Part shown: piece after piece, positions 49,496 to 59,042 of the stretch
Numbering within the stretch: the first letter of the stretch is position 1
Layout: each line of letters begins with the position of its first letter
Origin: Austwickia sp.
Lineage (GTDB): Bacteria; Actinomycetota; Actinomycetes; Actinomycetales; Dermatophilaceae
DNA length: 64,000 bases
Reading direction: 5' to 3'
Assembly: GCA_016711265.1 (NCBI GenBank)
Contig: JADJTI010000004.1
Coordinates: 646,736 to 710,735, forward strand
Translations under genes and position numbers: made by a program
Notes under the pieces: model-generated
Seen by the model: the letters and a program-made list of their open reading frames with translations, nothing else
Database searches by the model: none
What the model was told of the DNA's origin: nothing

Positions 49496-50593
49496 TCAGG
49501 CACCCTCTTCGGGCTTGGGGGGATCGACCCGCAGGGTGATCTTGAGCATGGTCTCGATCGGCGCGTAGCCCACGGCGCGGTTCAGCGAGGCCATTCGCCG
49601 GTTGATCTCGGCCGTCTGGGTCTGAATCCGGGTGCGTTCGGGCACGTGGGAGGTGAGCCAATCCGCGACGGCGAGCTTCAGCGCGGGACCAACCCGGCGG
49701 CGCCGATGTGCCTCGTCCACCCAGGTATCGCCCTGGACCGTCACCGCCAGTTCCGGCTTGGGAGGGATTCGCACGGTGGAGAAACCCACCAGTTCGTCGG
49801 CGGCGGGGTCGGCCGGCGGCAGCGGGGGCTCGCCCTCGGCCGGCTCCGGTTGCGGCTCCCGGTAGTACGCCAGCGCGATGACGATCCGGTGTCCCTGGCC
49901 CAGCCACATCTGGGTGGTGGCCTGGTAAGCCGCAGCGTCGATGCTCTCGGGCGAGACGCACATCTCCTGACCGGGGGCGTTGTCGAGCGCTGCGGCGCGC
50001 AGGCGCTGAAAGGCGTCGGTGCGCGCCGGGGGCACCATGCCCTCGACGACCTCGACCCGGTAGTCCTTGGCGCGCGCGGCGATGACCGCACCGAACGACT
50101 CCCGGACGCTGGCTTCCACGGGCAACCTGAGTTCCCAGCGGATCATGCGCCGCCCGATGGTGAACCCGTTATGTCGAGCAAACGCGACATAGGGATGCCT
50201 CGCGGCGTCGCTGAGGCTGTCACCGGCGAACTCGATCGTCGACATCAGCCGCGTGCGACCGGCCTTTTGTGCCTCTTCGATGATCGCCTCGAACAACATC
50301 GAACCGACGCCGTCGCGTCGGTAGACCGGCGGCACGTACGGCCACGCCCAGATGTCCGTGCAGCCCTCAGCGGTCGGCTTGAGCGTCATCGCGGCCCCGA
50401 CCAGAAGCGACCCGTCGTACGCGCCGTACACGGTGCGATCGAAGTGATCGTCGTGCAGCGCCATGATCTCGACGAAATCCTCGATCTGCGAGGCCTGATA
50501 GCGCGGGCGTCCAGCGGTCAGAGCGGTTTCGCGCACCCGCCAATAGTGCTCGACAAGAACCGGGTCGTTCATATCCAGTTCGGTCAGGAGCAT
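49496..50593 (-). CDS. Tandem-GNAT acetyltransferase
   Basis: The 365-residue protein has two GNAT units. The first spans residues ~1-155, with VPPVYRRDGVGSMLFEAIIEEA as its acetyl-CoA loop. The second spans ~180-355, with LAVTVQGDTWVDEAHRRRRVGPALKLAVADWL and QTQTAEINRRMASLNRAVGYAPI. Two-domain enzymes of this kind include MshD, the mycothiol synthase, and aminoglycoside-type acetyltransferases; this one is not close enough to MshD to name. An insertion rich in Pro/Glu (residues ~250-270) separates strands of the second domain. Confidence 0.82.
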   Translation of the reverse strand: MLLTELDMNDPVLVEHYWRVRETALTAGRPRYQASQIEDFVEIMALHDDHFDRTVYGAYDGSLLVGAAMTLKPTAEGCTDIWAWPYVPPVYRRDGVGSMLFEAIIEEAQKAGRTRLMSTIEFAGDSLSDAARHPYVAFARHNGFTIGRRMIRWELRLPVEASVRESFGAVIAARAKDYRVEVVEGMVPPARTDAFQRLRAAALDNAPGQEMCVSPESIDAAAYQATTQMWLGQGHRIVIALAYYREPQPEPAEGEPPLPPADPAADELVGFSTVRIPPKPELAVTVQGDTWVDEAHRRRRVGPALKLAVADWLTSHVPERTRIQTQTAEINRRMASLNRAVGYAPIETMLKITLRVDPPKPEEGA

Positions 50594-50787
50594 TCCTGAA
50601 TGTTAGGGCCCACGAGGCAATTCGGCGGCTTTTCGGGACTTCGACCCGCCGGGGACCAGCAACCCCACCCCTGAGCGGGCAGGCCGATCCACGGCGGTCA
50701 CCACGTATCACCGGGGACGCGAAGGGCTCTTGGGGGCACGACCGGAAACCACCCGGTCGCCCACCTCTCTCGCAAAGGACCACAGCC

Positions 50788-51258
50788 ATGTCACGCACAC
50801 TCAAGCACAGCCGCCGAGGCCGCGCGGCCGCCATTCTGTCAGCCACGGTGACCGCCGTTGCGCTACCCGTCATCCTCGCTTCGCCCGCCCAGGCGGTCTC
50901 GATCGGTGGATGCACGGCCAGTCCTGTCCGCCCGTACGTCGTGGGTCTGAACCCGTCGGGCAACAAGTTGGTGCGGTACGACGTCAACGTCACCTGCTCC
51001 CCCGGCCGCTCGGTCCAGCTGAATCAGCAAGTCCGGGAAGAAGACACCTTCACCGACGACACGATCGTCTCCCGGTACGTCAACCGCAGCTTCGCCAACG
51101 GCGGCACCCAGCAGATCAGCTACACGAGGACTCTGCCGAACACCGAACTGGGCGATGAGGAGATGTACCAGCGCATCCGGTTCCGCGTCACCAGCAACGG
51201 GGTCACCTCGCCCTTCACCGGCTGGCACAAGTCAGCGGTACGCACCATCGCCAACTGA
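50788..51258 (+). CDS. Small secreted protein
   Basis: The 156-residue protein has a clear Sec signal peptide: a basic start (SRTLKHSRRGR), a hydrophobic core (AAAILSATVTAVALPVIL) and a cleavage site after ASPAQA near residue 36. The mature ~120-residue domain has two cysteines, in IGGCTAS and VTCSPG, likely a disulfide. It is probably beta-rich (VRYDVNVTC, VRPYVVGLN, YQRIRFRVTSN). The family is not recognised; its Arg/Thr-rich strands suggest a wall- or host-facing protein. AAAGGAC lies upstream of the ATG. Confidence 0.75.
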   Translation: MSRTLKHSRRGRAAAILSATVTAVALPVILASPAQAVSIGGCTASPVRPYVVGLNPSGNKLVRYDVNVTCSPGRSVQLNQQVREEDTFTDDTIVSRYVNRSFANGGTQQISYTRTLPNTELGDEEMYQRIRFRVTSNGVTSPFTGWHKSAVRTIAN

Positions 51259-51491
51259 GCGCCGTCGAGCGCACGCTGAGCCACGCCCCATCGCGAGCGG
51301 CGCTCGCGGTCAGGACGCCGGTGCGGCGGGCCCCACGCCAGGGGGCCCGCCGCTTCGGCGTGCGGCGGAACCTCTGCGTCCCCGGATCGGCGTCAGTGAT
51401 GCGGACCAATGCCGCGCTTATCGCACCCGATCGCACCGGAATCCCGGAATACGTTGCCAGGAACCCCCGCGAGACTCCAGTATGACCACAT

Positions 51492-51503
51492 TGGTCCGTA
51501 CCA
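51492..51503 (+). promoter_or_regulatory. Likely GntR/HutC operator before the sugar-transport operon
   Basis: TGGTCCGTACCA is a TGGT-N4-ACCA palindrome 14 bases before the binding-protein start. A related half site, GGACCAAT, lies near 51400. HutC-type GntR repressors bind sites of this shape; the operon encodes one at 54781. Confidence 0.55.
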
Positions 51504-51517
51504 GTGAAGGGGTTCTC

Positions 51518-52897
51518 GTGAAGCGCATCGACACATCAGCCAGGACAGTCACGGGTCTGGTGATCGGGGTGGTCGCCGGCGCGGTCACTCTGGCGGCGTG
51601 CGCACCGAGCACCGGTGGTGGCTCGGGTGCGGCCTCCGGCAGCAGCGCGGCCGCGGGTTCCGACGGCAGCGGCAAGGGCGAGGTCAAGATGGTGCTCTGG
51701 CCCGGCCCCGAGGGCGAGGCCATGGACAAGGTCGTCCAGGCATATAACGCCGGGCCTGGGAAGACCGACGGCATCAACGTCAAGATGACCTTGCTCTCCC
51801 GGCAGGACACCTTCTCCAAGGAATCCACGCTGATGGCGGCGAAATCCTCGGACCAGGACATCTACTTCGTGGCCAGCTACAACGTCGGCCAGTTCTCTCC
51901 GTCGCTGGAACCGTTGACCGACGTGGATGCCAAGAACTACTTCCCTGTTGCCGCCGACGGCCTCAAATACCAGGACAAGCAGTACGCCCTGCCGCTGGAT
52001 GTGAGCAACCACTTCCTGCTCTATCGCAAGGACCTCCTGGACCGGCTGCTGGCCGACAAAGCCGCCTGGCCGACGTACCAGGCCTTGGCGCTGAAGGCGA
52101 CCGGGGAGAAGCGTGATCCCAAGCCCGCGGACGACTGGGATTGGAACGACTTCAAGGCCGCCTCGGCGTACTTCACGAAGAAGGAGAACCCGGCCTCGGC
52201 GACGACGTACGGCACGATCCTGGCGGCCAAGAACCTGTTGTACAACACCATGCTGTGGAACGACGTGCTGTGGGGCATGGGCGGCAATTGGCTCAAGGAC
52301 GGGAAGGCCAACCTGGCCACCCCCGAGGCCGAGAAGGCCGTCCAGCTGTACGCCGACATCTACAAGAACGGCTGGACCAGCAAGGACAGCGCCCAAGCCG
52401 AATTCCCTGAAACTCAGGCCGCGCTGAAGTCCGGGAACGCGGCCTTCGCCGTGCAGTGGTCGGCCGGTTTCGCTGAACTCAACGACAAGACCAAGTCGCC
52501 CCTGGTCGCCGGCAAGATGGCGATCGCCCGAGTGCCCGGGGGAAAGACCCACGTGCATGCACTCGCGGTGGCACTGAACAAGTACTCCGTCAACAAGGCT
52601 GCAGCGAAAAAGTTCCTGGCCTACCTGGCCACCCCGGCGGCGATGAGCGACTACGCAAAGGCGGGCGGCATCCCCGCCATGCCCGCAGTGCTGGCGGAGA
52701 ATGCCTCGATCAACCCGGCCTTCCCCAAGATCTCCGAGTCCATCGACAAATTCGGGTACGCCGTGCCGGTGTTCCCCAACACCTTCCAGGCCTTCAGCAA
52801 GATCGCCGAGACGCTCAGCGGCGCCTGGGTAGGACTAGCCGATGCCAAGAGTGCTACACAGGCGGCCAACAGTGCCCTGGAGTCTCTGCTCGGCTAA
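51518..52897 (+). CDS. Sugar ABC transporter substrate-binding lipoprotein
   Basis: The 459-residue family 1 binding protein starts at a GTG (51518) with AAGGGG upstream. A lipoprotein signal ends in the lipobox TLAACAP (Cys ~27), followed by a Ser/Gly-rich linker. The fold shows KMVLWPGPEGEAMDKVVQAYN, YALPLDVSNHFLLYRKDLL and AFAVQWSAGFAEL. Two MalF/MalG-type permeases follow in the operon but no ATPase, so a shared MsiK-type ATPase elsewhere is needed. NanE and an ROK kinase gene at the operon end suggest amino sugars such as N-acetylmannosamine or sialic acid. Confidence 0.88.
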   Translation: MKRIDTSARTVTGLVIGVVAGAVTLAACAPSTGGGSGAASGSSAAAGSDGSGKGEVKMVLWPGPEGEAMDKVVQAYNAGPGKTDGINVKMTLLSRQDTFSKESTLMAAKSSDQDIYFVASYNVGQFSPSLEPLTDVDAKNYFPVAADGLKYQDKQYALPLDVSNHFLLYRKDLLDRLLADKAAWPTYQALALKATGEKRDPKPADDWDWNDFKAASAYFTKKENPASATTYGTILAAKNLLYNTMLWNDVLWGMGGNWLKDGKANLATPEAEKAVQLYADIYKNGWTSKDSAQAEFPETQAALKSGNAAFAVQWSAGFAELNDKTKSPLVAGKMAIARVPGGKTHVHALAVALNKYSVNKAAAKKFLAYLATPAAMSDYAKAGGIPAMPAVLAENASINPAFPKISESIDKFGYAVPVFPNTFQAFSKIAETLSGAWVGLADAKSATQAANSALESLLG

Positions 52898-53027
52898 CGA
52901 CCCCGCTGCGGGCTGACGGACGGAGAGCCTCAGCCCGCAGCGGTTGTCCGCCCAACGGTGGGCCGGATGTTCGGCGAGGAGCACCGAATGTTCGGCCAGG
53001 AGAATCGGCCACGAGAAACGGACAGCG

Positions 53028-53900
53028 ATGCGCGCCACGCAGCAGAACAGATCGGCGAAATGGGTGCTCGGTTCTCCGCTGATTCTGTTCACCGCGGTCT
53101 TCGTGATCTACCCGGTGTATCAGGGCGTGCAGACCGGCCTGTACAACCTCTCCCTGCAGAATCCAGATCCGGTCTTCGTCGGCACCCAGAACTTCACCCG
53201 ACTGTTCGCCACCCGAGGCTTCGTCGACGCCGCCGCCTTCACCGGCGCCTTCGCGGTGACGGTCACGATCCTCGAAACCGTTCTCGGCCTCGGGCTCGCG
53301 CTGCTCGTCAACCGGCAGTTCCCCGGGAAGCGGCTCTTCTTCACGCTGCTGCTGATCCCGATCATGGTGGCCCCGGCCCTCCTCGGCATCATGTTCCGGC
53401 TGCTGCTCAACGGCGACATCGGGCTCGCCCCGGCCCTCTTGCGCCAGGTCGGCCTGGACGTGTCGCTCTTCGCTCCGGACACGGTGATCCCGTTGCTGGT
53501 GGTCCTGGACGTGCTGCAATGGACCCCGTTCACCTTCCTGGTCATCTACGCCGGACTCCAATCGTTTCCCACCGACGTCCTGGAGGCGGCGCTGATCGAC
53601 GGGGCCGGCCGACTGCGCACCCTCGTGAGCGTGGTACTCCCGATCCTGACCCCGGTGATCGTCGCGGCCGTGTTCCTGCGACTCATCGACGCCATCCGCA
53701 CCTTCGACGTGATCTATGTGCTCACCGCAGGCGGGCCTGGGACCAGGACCACGACCCTGAGCATCCACATCTACAAGGTGGCCTTCGAGGCAGGGAACTT
53801 CAGCCTCGCCGCCGCGGCGTCCACCGTCGTCATGCTGGTGCTGCTGCCCGTCGTACCGTTGCTGGTCCGGCGGATCGCCCGCACGGAGGCCCACGCGTGA
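53028..53900 (+). CDS. Sugar ABC transporter permease, MalF type
   Basis: The 290-residue protein has six membrane helices and the EAA loop EAALIDGAGRLRTLVSVVLPILTP near residue 190, which docks the ATPase. A conserved segment, ILFTAVFVIYPVYQGVQTGLYNLSL, begins helix 1. ATG at 53028 starts just ahead of helix 1; an upstream start would add a Ser/Arg-rich segment with no family character. The stop overlaps the next permease. Confidence 0.9.
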   Translation: MRATQQNRSAKWVLGSPLILFTAVFVIYPVYQGVQTGLYNLSLQNPDPVFVGTQNFTRLFATRGFVDAAAFTGAFAVTVTILETVLGLGLALLVNRQFPGKRLFFTLLLIPIMVAPALLGIMFRLLLNGDIGLAPALLRQVGLDVSLFAPDTVIPLLVVLDVLQWTPFTFLVIYAGLQSFPTDVLEAALIDGAGRLRTLVSVVLPILTPVIVAAVFLRLIDAIRTFDVIYVLTAGGPGTRTTTLSIHIYKVAFEAGNFSLAAAASTVVMLVLLPVVPLLVRRIARTEAHA

Positions 53901-54778
53901 TGACGACTCCCCCAGCGAACACGACGTCGCGCCCGACAGCTGGGCCCTCGACCCCGCCGCGGCGCCGCCGGTTGTGGGGCACGACCGCGATCGTCGCCCT
54001 GATCGCGCTGGCCGTGAACGTGCCGTGGCTCAATGCCCTGCTGGTCAGCTTGAAGTCCGAGGCCGACATCGCCGCCTCGCCCGCGCCGTGGGGCTTCGCC
54101 CCGACCAGCGAGCACTACGCCAACGCCCTCGGCGCCGCCGGCTATGACTTCCCCAGATTCTTCCTGAACTCCATCGTGATCGCCCTGGGTGCCGTCGTCC
54201 TCGTGCTGGTGATCGCGGTGCCCAGCACGTACGCCGCGGTGCGCCTGGGATTCGGCGGCACGTTCGTCATGAACGCCTCCTCGGGGCTGCGGCTGCTGCC
54301 GGCGATCTTCTTCGCCGTGCCGTACTTCCTGCTGATGTCCAACCTGCGGCTGTTCGACACGGTGGCCGGGCTGGCGCTGGCGAACACCTTCCTCAACCTG
54401 CCGCTGGGCATCATCCTGCTGGCCGCGGGCTTCCGCGACCTGCCCATCGAGATCGAGGAGGCCGCCCAGGTCGACGGCGCAAACACCTACCAGGTGCTGT
54501 TCCGGGTGCTGCTGCCGATGCTGGCCCCAAGCCTGGTGGCAGTCGCCGTGCTGGTGTTCATCTTCAGCTGGAACGACTATCTATTCGCGTTGGTGTTGTC
54601 CTCCTCCGAAGCCACGCCGATCACCCTCGGCGCCGCCAACTTCGTGACCAGCACCGGGATTCGCTGGGGCGATATCTCGGCGGCAACAGTGCTGTCCACG
54701 CTGCCGCCGGTGCTGTTCGCGGTGTTCGCCCAGCGTTACCTCGTCAGCGGCCTGGCTTCCGGTGCGGTCAAGGGCTAG
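53897..54778 (+). CDS. Sugar ABC transporter permease, MalG type
   Basis: The 293-residue protein has six helices and the EAA loop EEAAQVDGANTYQVLFRVLLPML near residue 190. Start GTG at 53897 overlaps the previous stop, and the ATG at 53900 is the immediate alternative. The N terminus is a Thr/Pro-rich cytoplasmic tail. It pairs with the MalF-type permease to form the translocation pore. The stop lies two bases before the GntR gene. Confidence 0.9.
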   Translation: MMTTPPANTTSRPTAGPSTPPRRRRLWGTTAIVALIALAVNVPWLNALLVSLKSEADIAASPAPWGFAPTSEHYANALGAAGYDFPRFFLNSIVIALGAVVLVLVIAVPSTYAAVRLGFGGTFVMNASSGLRLLPAIFFAVPYFLLMSNLRLFDTVAGLALANTFLNLPLGIILLAAGFRDLPIEIEEAAQVDGANTYQVLFRVLLPMLAPSLVAVAVLVFIFSWNDYLFALVLSSSEATPITLGAANFVTSTGIRWGDISAATVLSTLPPVLFAVFAQRYLVSGLASGAVKG

Positions 54779-54780
54779 CC

Positions 54781-55524
54781 ATGGCGAACGTGACGCAACA
54801 GAGCCGGACGCGGCGGCGACGCAAGTATGAAGTCGTGGAATCCGCCCTGGAACGGCGCATCGCCGGCCTGCTCCCGCACGACACGCTGCCCCCTGAACGT
54901 GACCTGATGCGCGAGTTCGAGGTCAGCAGGATGACGATCCGGCAGGCGGTCAGCCGGCTCGTGGCGCGCGGCCTGGTGTACAACGTCCAGGGTTCGGGGA
55001 CCTTCGTGTCTCCGGTGGAAGTGATCACCAAGACGCTCACACTGACCGGCTTCTCCGAGGACATGCGGCAGCGGGGCCTGACCCCCTCCAGCCGGGTGCT
55101 GGCCGTCGATCACGTCGCCGCATCGCCGGAGACCGCCGCCCGGCTGGGGTACGACGACCCGGCCACCTGCCCGCCGGTGGTCCGGCTTCGCCGGCTGCGC
55201 TGCGCGGACGGTGCCCCGATGGCCGTGGAGACGGTCGAGGTGCTGGCCACCGTGGCCGACTGGAGCGCCGTCGACCCGAGCGGTTCGCTCTACGAGCAGT
55301 TGGAGGGCCAGGGCCTGCAGATCGTGCGGGCGGCCCAGGTCATCGCCGCCGTCAATCTCGGCGTCGAGGAGGCCAAGATCCTCGACCAGGCCGTGGGGGC
55401 CGCCGCGATCCGGGTGAGCCGGGTCAGCTACACCGGACGCGGCCAAGCGGTCGAGGTCGGCCACACGTTGTATCGAGCCGACCGCTACGACTTCGACATC
55501 GTGGTCACCCGGGAACCGCGATGA
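54781..55524 (+). CDS. GntR-family (HutC subfamily) repressor
   Basis: The 247-residue regulator has an N-terminal GntR winged helix: LPPERDLMREFEVSRMTIRQAVSRLVARGLVYNVQGSGTFV. A HutC/UTRA effector domain follows (residues ~85-240; SRVSYTGRGQAVEVGHTLYRADRYDF closes it). It likely represses the transporter operon by binding TGGTCCGTACCA upstream, released by a sugar phosphate such as ManNAc-6-P or GlcNAc-6-P. The stop overlaps the kinase gene start. Confidence 0.9.
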   Translation: MANVTQQSRTRRRRKYEVVESALERRIAGLLPHDTLPPERDLMREFEVSRMTIRQAVSRLVARGLVYNVQGSGTFVSPVEVITKTLTLTGFSEDMRQRGLTPSSRVLAVDHVAASPETAARLGYDDPATCPPVVRLRRLRCADGAPMAVETVEVLATVADWSAVDPSGSLYEQLEGQGLQIVRAAQVIAAVNLGVEEAKILDQAVGAAAIRVSRVSYTGRGQAVEVGHTLYRADRYDFDIVVTREPR

Positions 55525-56457
55525 TCCTCGCCGCCGACATCGGGGGGACCAAGATCGCCGCCGCGCGGATCACCGGCGACGGCGACCTCGACGGTGCGGT
55601 GCTGACCACGCCGACGCCCGCGGACCAGGGACCCCAGGCCATCCTGGCCGCGCTGGTCGGGCTGCTGGAGCAGCTCGGCGGGACGGATGTGATCGGGGTG
55701 GAGTCTCCACCGCCGGAGTCGTCGACACCACGACCGGCACCATCACCACCGCGACCACCAGCCTGCGTGGCTGGTCCGGTACGCCGGTCGCTGCGGTCGT
55801 GAGCGAGCGGATCGGCCTGCCGGTGCACGTCCTCAACGACGGCCTGGCCTTCGGGGTCGGGGAGTCGGTCTACGGGCTCGGCAGTCGGCTACGCGGCACC
55901 GGGGGCCGGGTGCCGTCGATGCTGCTCGTGGTCGTGGGCACCGGGATCGGCGGGGCGATCGTGGTCGGTGACGATCCATGGCTCGGTGCCCGCGGCGTCG
56001 CCGGGCACGTCGGCCACGTCCCGGTGCCCGAGGCGGACGGGCTGCCCTGCCCATGTGGCCGGACCGGTCACGTCGAAGCGGTCGGTGGCGGCGCCGGACT
56101 GCTCGCCGCCTACCACCGCGGCGGCGGGGACCGGTCGGTCGGATCAGCGCGCGAGGTGCTGGCTGCGGCGCAAACCCTGGCGAGGACCAGCAGGTGGCGC
56201 TGACCGCCGTACGCCGATCGGCCACCGCGGTCGGCCGGGTAGCGGGTGGCTTGGCGAACGTGCTGGATCCGGACCTCGTGGTGTTCGCCGGCGGCCTGAC
56301 CCAGGGCGGGCCGTTGTGGTGGGAACCGGCGCGGTCGGCGTACCGGCAGACCCTGCTGGACGCACTACGCGGGCTTCCGTTGGAGGTGTCCACGGGGGGC
56401 GTGCTGACGGCCTTACGGGGCGTGGGCCGGTACAGCTGGAGGAGGATCACCACGTGA
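55521..56457 (+). pseudogene. nanK: ROK-family sugar kinase (NanK-like), two frameshifts
   Basis: The protein is split over three frames. MILAADIGGTKIAAARI carries the ATP-binding start, then near 55700 sense passes to another frame (GVSTAGVVDTTTGTI to ERIGLPVHVLNDGLAFG, with the catalytic Asp). This runs through the zinc motif PCPCGRTGHVEAV until near 56180, where a third frame gives LANVLDPDLVVFAGGLTQGG to the end. The order matches ROK kinases such as ManNAc kinase. GHVE replaces the usual GCxE in the zinc motif. Two shifts inactivate it unless they are sequence errors. Confidence 0.8.
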
Positions 56458-57143
56458 ACGCCGATGAGGTGCTGACCCGGCTGCGGGGCGGGCTGGTGGT
56501 CTCCTGCCAGGCGTATCCGGGAGAGCCCATGCGGTTGCCGCAGGTGATGACGGCGATGGCGCAGGCCGCCGTCATCGGGGGCGCGGTGGGAATCCGCGCC
56601 CAGGGCTTGGCGGACCTGCACTCGATCCGGGCTGCTGTCGACGTACCGATGATCGGCCTGATCAAAACCGGTGGTCAGGGGGTGTTCATCACGCCGACGG
56701 TCGCCGACGCGGTGGCTACGGCGCGCACCGGAGTGGAGATCGTGGCATTGGACGGGACCAGGCGGCCGCGGCCCGACGGGTTCGCGCTGGCCGATGCGAT
56801 CGCCGCCATCCATGACGAGGGCGCGCTCGTGATGGCCGATTGCGGCTGTCTTCAGGACGCCCTGGCCAGCGTCGCGGCGGGCGCGGACCTGGTGGGCACG
56901 ACGCTGGCCGGGTACACCGGGACACGGCCGACCACCCTGGGGCCCGACCTGGAGTTCATCGCGGGAGCGGCGGCCATGCTGTCCGTGCCGGTGATCGGGG
57001 AGGGCCGGATCCGGACCCCGCACGAGGCTCGGGCCGCGCTGGACGCGGGCGCCTTCGCCGTGGTGGTGGGGACGGCGATCACCCACGTCACGAGCATCAC
57101 GCGCACGTTCGTGCGGGCAGCCGAGTCGACGACCACCCCCTGA
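56454..57143 (+). CDS. nanE: N-acetylmannosamine-6-phosphate 2-epimerase
   Basis: The 229-residue TIM barrel follows NanE: GGLVVSCQAYPGEPM at the start, GGAVGIRAQGLADLHSIR, VPMIGLIK with the catalytic Lys, ALDGTRRPRPDG, MADCGCLQDALASVAAGADLVGTTLAGYTG and VIGEGRIRTPHEA. It converts ManNAc-6-P to GlcNAc-6-P in sialic acid degradation. GTG at 56454 has GGAGGAG upstream and overlaps the kinase stop. With the ABC transporter it defines the substrate class of this operon. Confidence 0.92.
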   Translation: MNADEVLTRLRGGLVVSCQAYPGEPMRLPQVMTAMAQAAVIGGAVGIRAQGLADLHSIRAAVDVPMIGLIKTGGQGVFITPTVADAVATARTGVEIVALDGTRRPRPDGFALADAIAAIHDEGALVMADCGCLQDALASVAAGADLVGTTLAGYTGTRPTTLGPDLEFIAGAAAMLSVPVIGEGRIRTPHEARAALDAGAFAVVVGTAITHVTSITRTFVRAAESTTTP

Positions 57144-57306
57144 GAACCTCCTGCGTGGGTCCCGCGTGGTTCAGCAAGCCGTCGCCAGATGCCGTCTCGC
57201 GCGAAGGGGATTCGTTCACACCCGGGAACCCCCCCGGGCTGCTCGGGTGCGCTCGGCGCCTGACGATGTGGCCTTTGTCCGTTTCATCCCACAAAGGGTC
57301 TCCCTG

Positions 57307-57762
57307 ATGCCCTTCGCTCGCCAGTTGAACAACGTCCGGATCTCGACAAAGCTCTTCGCGGCCTTCGGCTTGGTATTGGTCGTGGCCAACGAGGTCAAGG
57401 ATCTCGCCCAGGAAACGGCCAAGGCGACCGAGGACATCGGCCGACGCGTCGACGCCATTCAGCCGGACACCGGCCAAACGGTGACGGCCATCGAGAGGAT
57501 CGCCGAGATCATCTCCCGCATCAGTGATGCGCAGGTGAGCGTGGCCTCCGCAGTCGAGCAGCAGATCATGACCACCAACGAAATGGCTCGCTCGGTCGGC
57601 GAGGCGTCCACGGGCACCACCGAGATCGCCACCGACCTGGCGTCCGTGGCCCAGCTGACCGCGGAGTCGGAGCAGGGCGCCGCGCGATCCGCCCAGGGCG
57701 CCACCGAAGTAGCGGCCCTGGCAGCAGGCGTCGCGACGATCGCGGCTCGATTCGCGTACTGA
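57307..57762 (+). pseudogene. Methyl-accepting chemotaxis protein with internal deletion
   Basis: The N terminus (VRISTKLFAAFGLVLVV) is the first membrane helix of an MCP. It runs directly into ANEVKDLAQETAKATEDIGRRVDAIQ, which belongs to the signalling tip's C-terminal side, and to the end of the signalling domain (SVASAVEQQIMTTNEMARSVGEAS). The sensor domain, second helix, HAMP and half of the signalling coil are missing, without a frame break. At 151 residues it is far below the ~530 typical. It cannot sense or anchor normally. Confidence 0.8.
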
Positions 57763-57777
57763 TCCCATACTGGGGTC

Positions 57778-58239
57778 ATGCATGACCCGTGGGAGATCGG
57801 TGCCAACCGGTCGGCGGGGGTCGTGGTGTTGCCCGGTGGGGTTCGGGTGCGCGGCAGGTCGCTGCGCCGGCCGCTCCCCCCGGGCCCGCACCCGACGTAC
57901 GGACTGTCGCTGACCGGATGGCCACCCCCGCGGACCCCGTGGGAGAACACGTGGGTGGGGTGGCCGGACTTCGGTCTCCCGGCACGGTGGCAGAGCGCGG
58001 CGGCGGCGCTGGTCAACGCGTACGACGCGTGCGGCACCCAGCGCGTGGAGGTAGCGTGCGGCGGGGGGCGCGGACGCACCGGGACCGGACTGGCCTGCCT
58101 GGCGGTGTGCGCGGGCCTGTCGCCGACGTCGGCTGTCGAGTATGTGCGGGCGAGCTACCACCCCCATGCCGTGGAGACCCCGTGGCAGGCCTGGTACGTC
58201 GAGTGGTTCGGACGGCAGGGGCTGCGCGCCGGGCGTTGA
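57778..58239 (+). CDS. Protein-tyrosine-phosphatase-like protein
   Basis: The 153-residue protein has the CX5R phosphatase loop as VEVACGGGRGRTGTGLA (Cys ~94, Arg ~100), and a conserved TPWENTWVGWPDFGLPA segment that supplies the general-acid Asp. This compact type is common in actinobacteria and of unknown substrate. It begins 15 bases after the chemotaxis-protein remnant. Its reading frame is intact despite broken neighbours. Confidence 0.8.
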   Translation: MHDPWEIGANRSAGVVVLPGGVRVRGRSLRRPLPPGPHPTYGLSLTGWPPPRTPWENTWVGWPDFGLPARWQSAAAALVNAYDACGTQRVEVACGGGRGRTGTGLACLAVCAGLSPTSAVEYVRASYHPHAVETPWQAWYVEWFGRQGLRAGR

Positions 58240-58357
58240 CGGCTGTCGAAGGACCCTCTCGGTGGGGGGGCGGCGGATCGTTCCTGCCGGGCAGCGTCAT
58301 CCCTCGCGATCCGAGGCGATATCGCTGCACTGCGCCGGGGTGGCCTACCGTACGACC

Positions 58358-59022
58358 ATGACGACGCCAGCTGACCACCCGCAGGACCATGTCGACCCAC
58401 TGGCCTCACCTCACGTCACGCCACCTCACGTCACGTCACCTCACGTCACGTCACCTGGCGGCGACGTCACCCCAGGCAACCCGTCGGCAGCCCCTGGTGC
58501 CACGGGCCCCGCTCCCCTGCAGCCATCGGATCGCCCGGGCTCATCCATGCCCGTGATCCGGGTGCCCTCGCAGCAGGATCTGTCGGTCCCCAGCCTCCGC
58601 CCCGTTGCCGGTACCAGCGCGGAACGCGGGCACCGGTCGTTCGACGGTGGGGTGTTCAGTGACACCACCCGGCGCGGTCGGTGGCGGTGGAGCAGACATC
58701 CTCATTCGTGCACGTCTTTGGAGACACCACGCTCGATCTGCGCGAGGCCGAGTGGCCCAGCTCCGACATCGAGATCCGCACCACTGGGCTGTTCGGAGAC
58801 GTCAAGCTCCTGGTGCTTCCGGGCACTGACGTCATCCTGCAGGGAACCACCATTCTCGGTGACCAGAAGATCGACCAGCCGACGGGAGCCCCGGCGAACG
58901 GGTTGCGCGTCACCCTGACCGCCAACGGCGCTTTCGGTGACGTCAAGGTGCACTTCCTCCAGCCCGGTGAGGATCTGCCAAAGTGGTGGCGCCGCAAGGG
59001 TGCCAAGGGTCGTCGCGCCTGA
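58358..59022 (+). pseudogene. LiaF-like (DUF1707-associated) protein with a frameshift
   Basis: The first part (58358 to ~58680) encodes a Pro/Ser-rich leader and SFDGGVFSDTTRRGRWR. The second part, in another frame, continues VEQTSSFVHVFGDTTLDLREAEWPSSDIEI and GDVKLLVLPGTDVIL, the LiaF C-terminal beta-helix found in cell-envelope stress proteins. One base appears missing in GGTGGCGGTGG near 58680. The leader includes a 15-16-bp repeat (58405-58452) encoding HVTSP-like units. It may be intact if the base is a sequencing error. Confidence 0.7.
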
Positions 59023-59042
59023 CGTTCGCCTGACGTTGCACT

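Noticed and set aside
49192..49503. Minus-strand gene upstream of fadH
   Set aside because: The 103-residue product is Pro/Ala/Val-rich with no domain and no ribosome site, so it is treated as intergenic.
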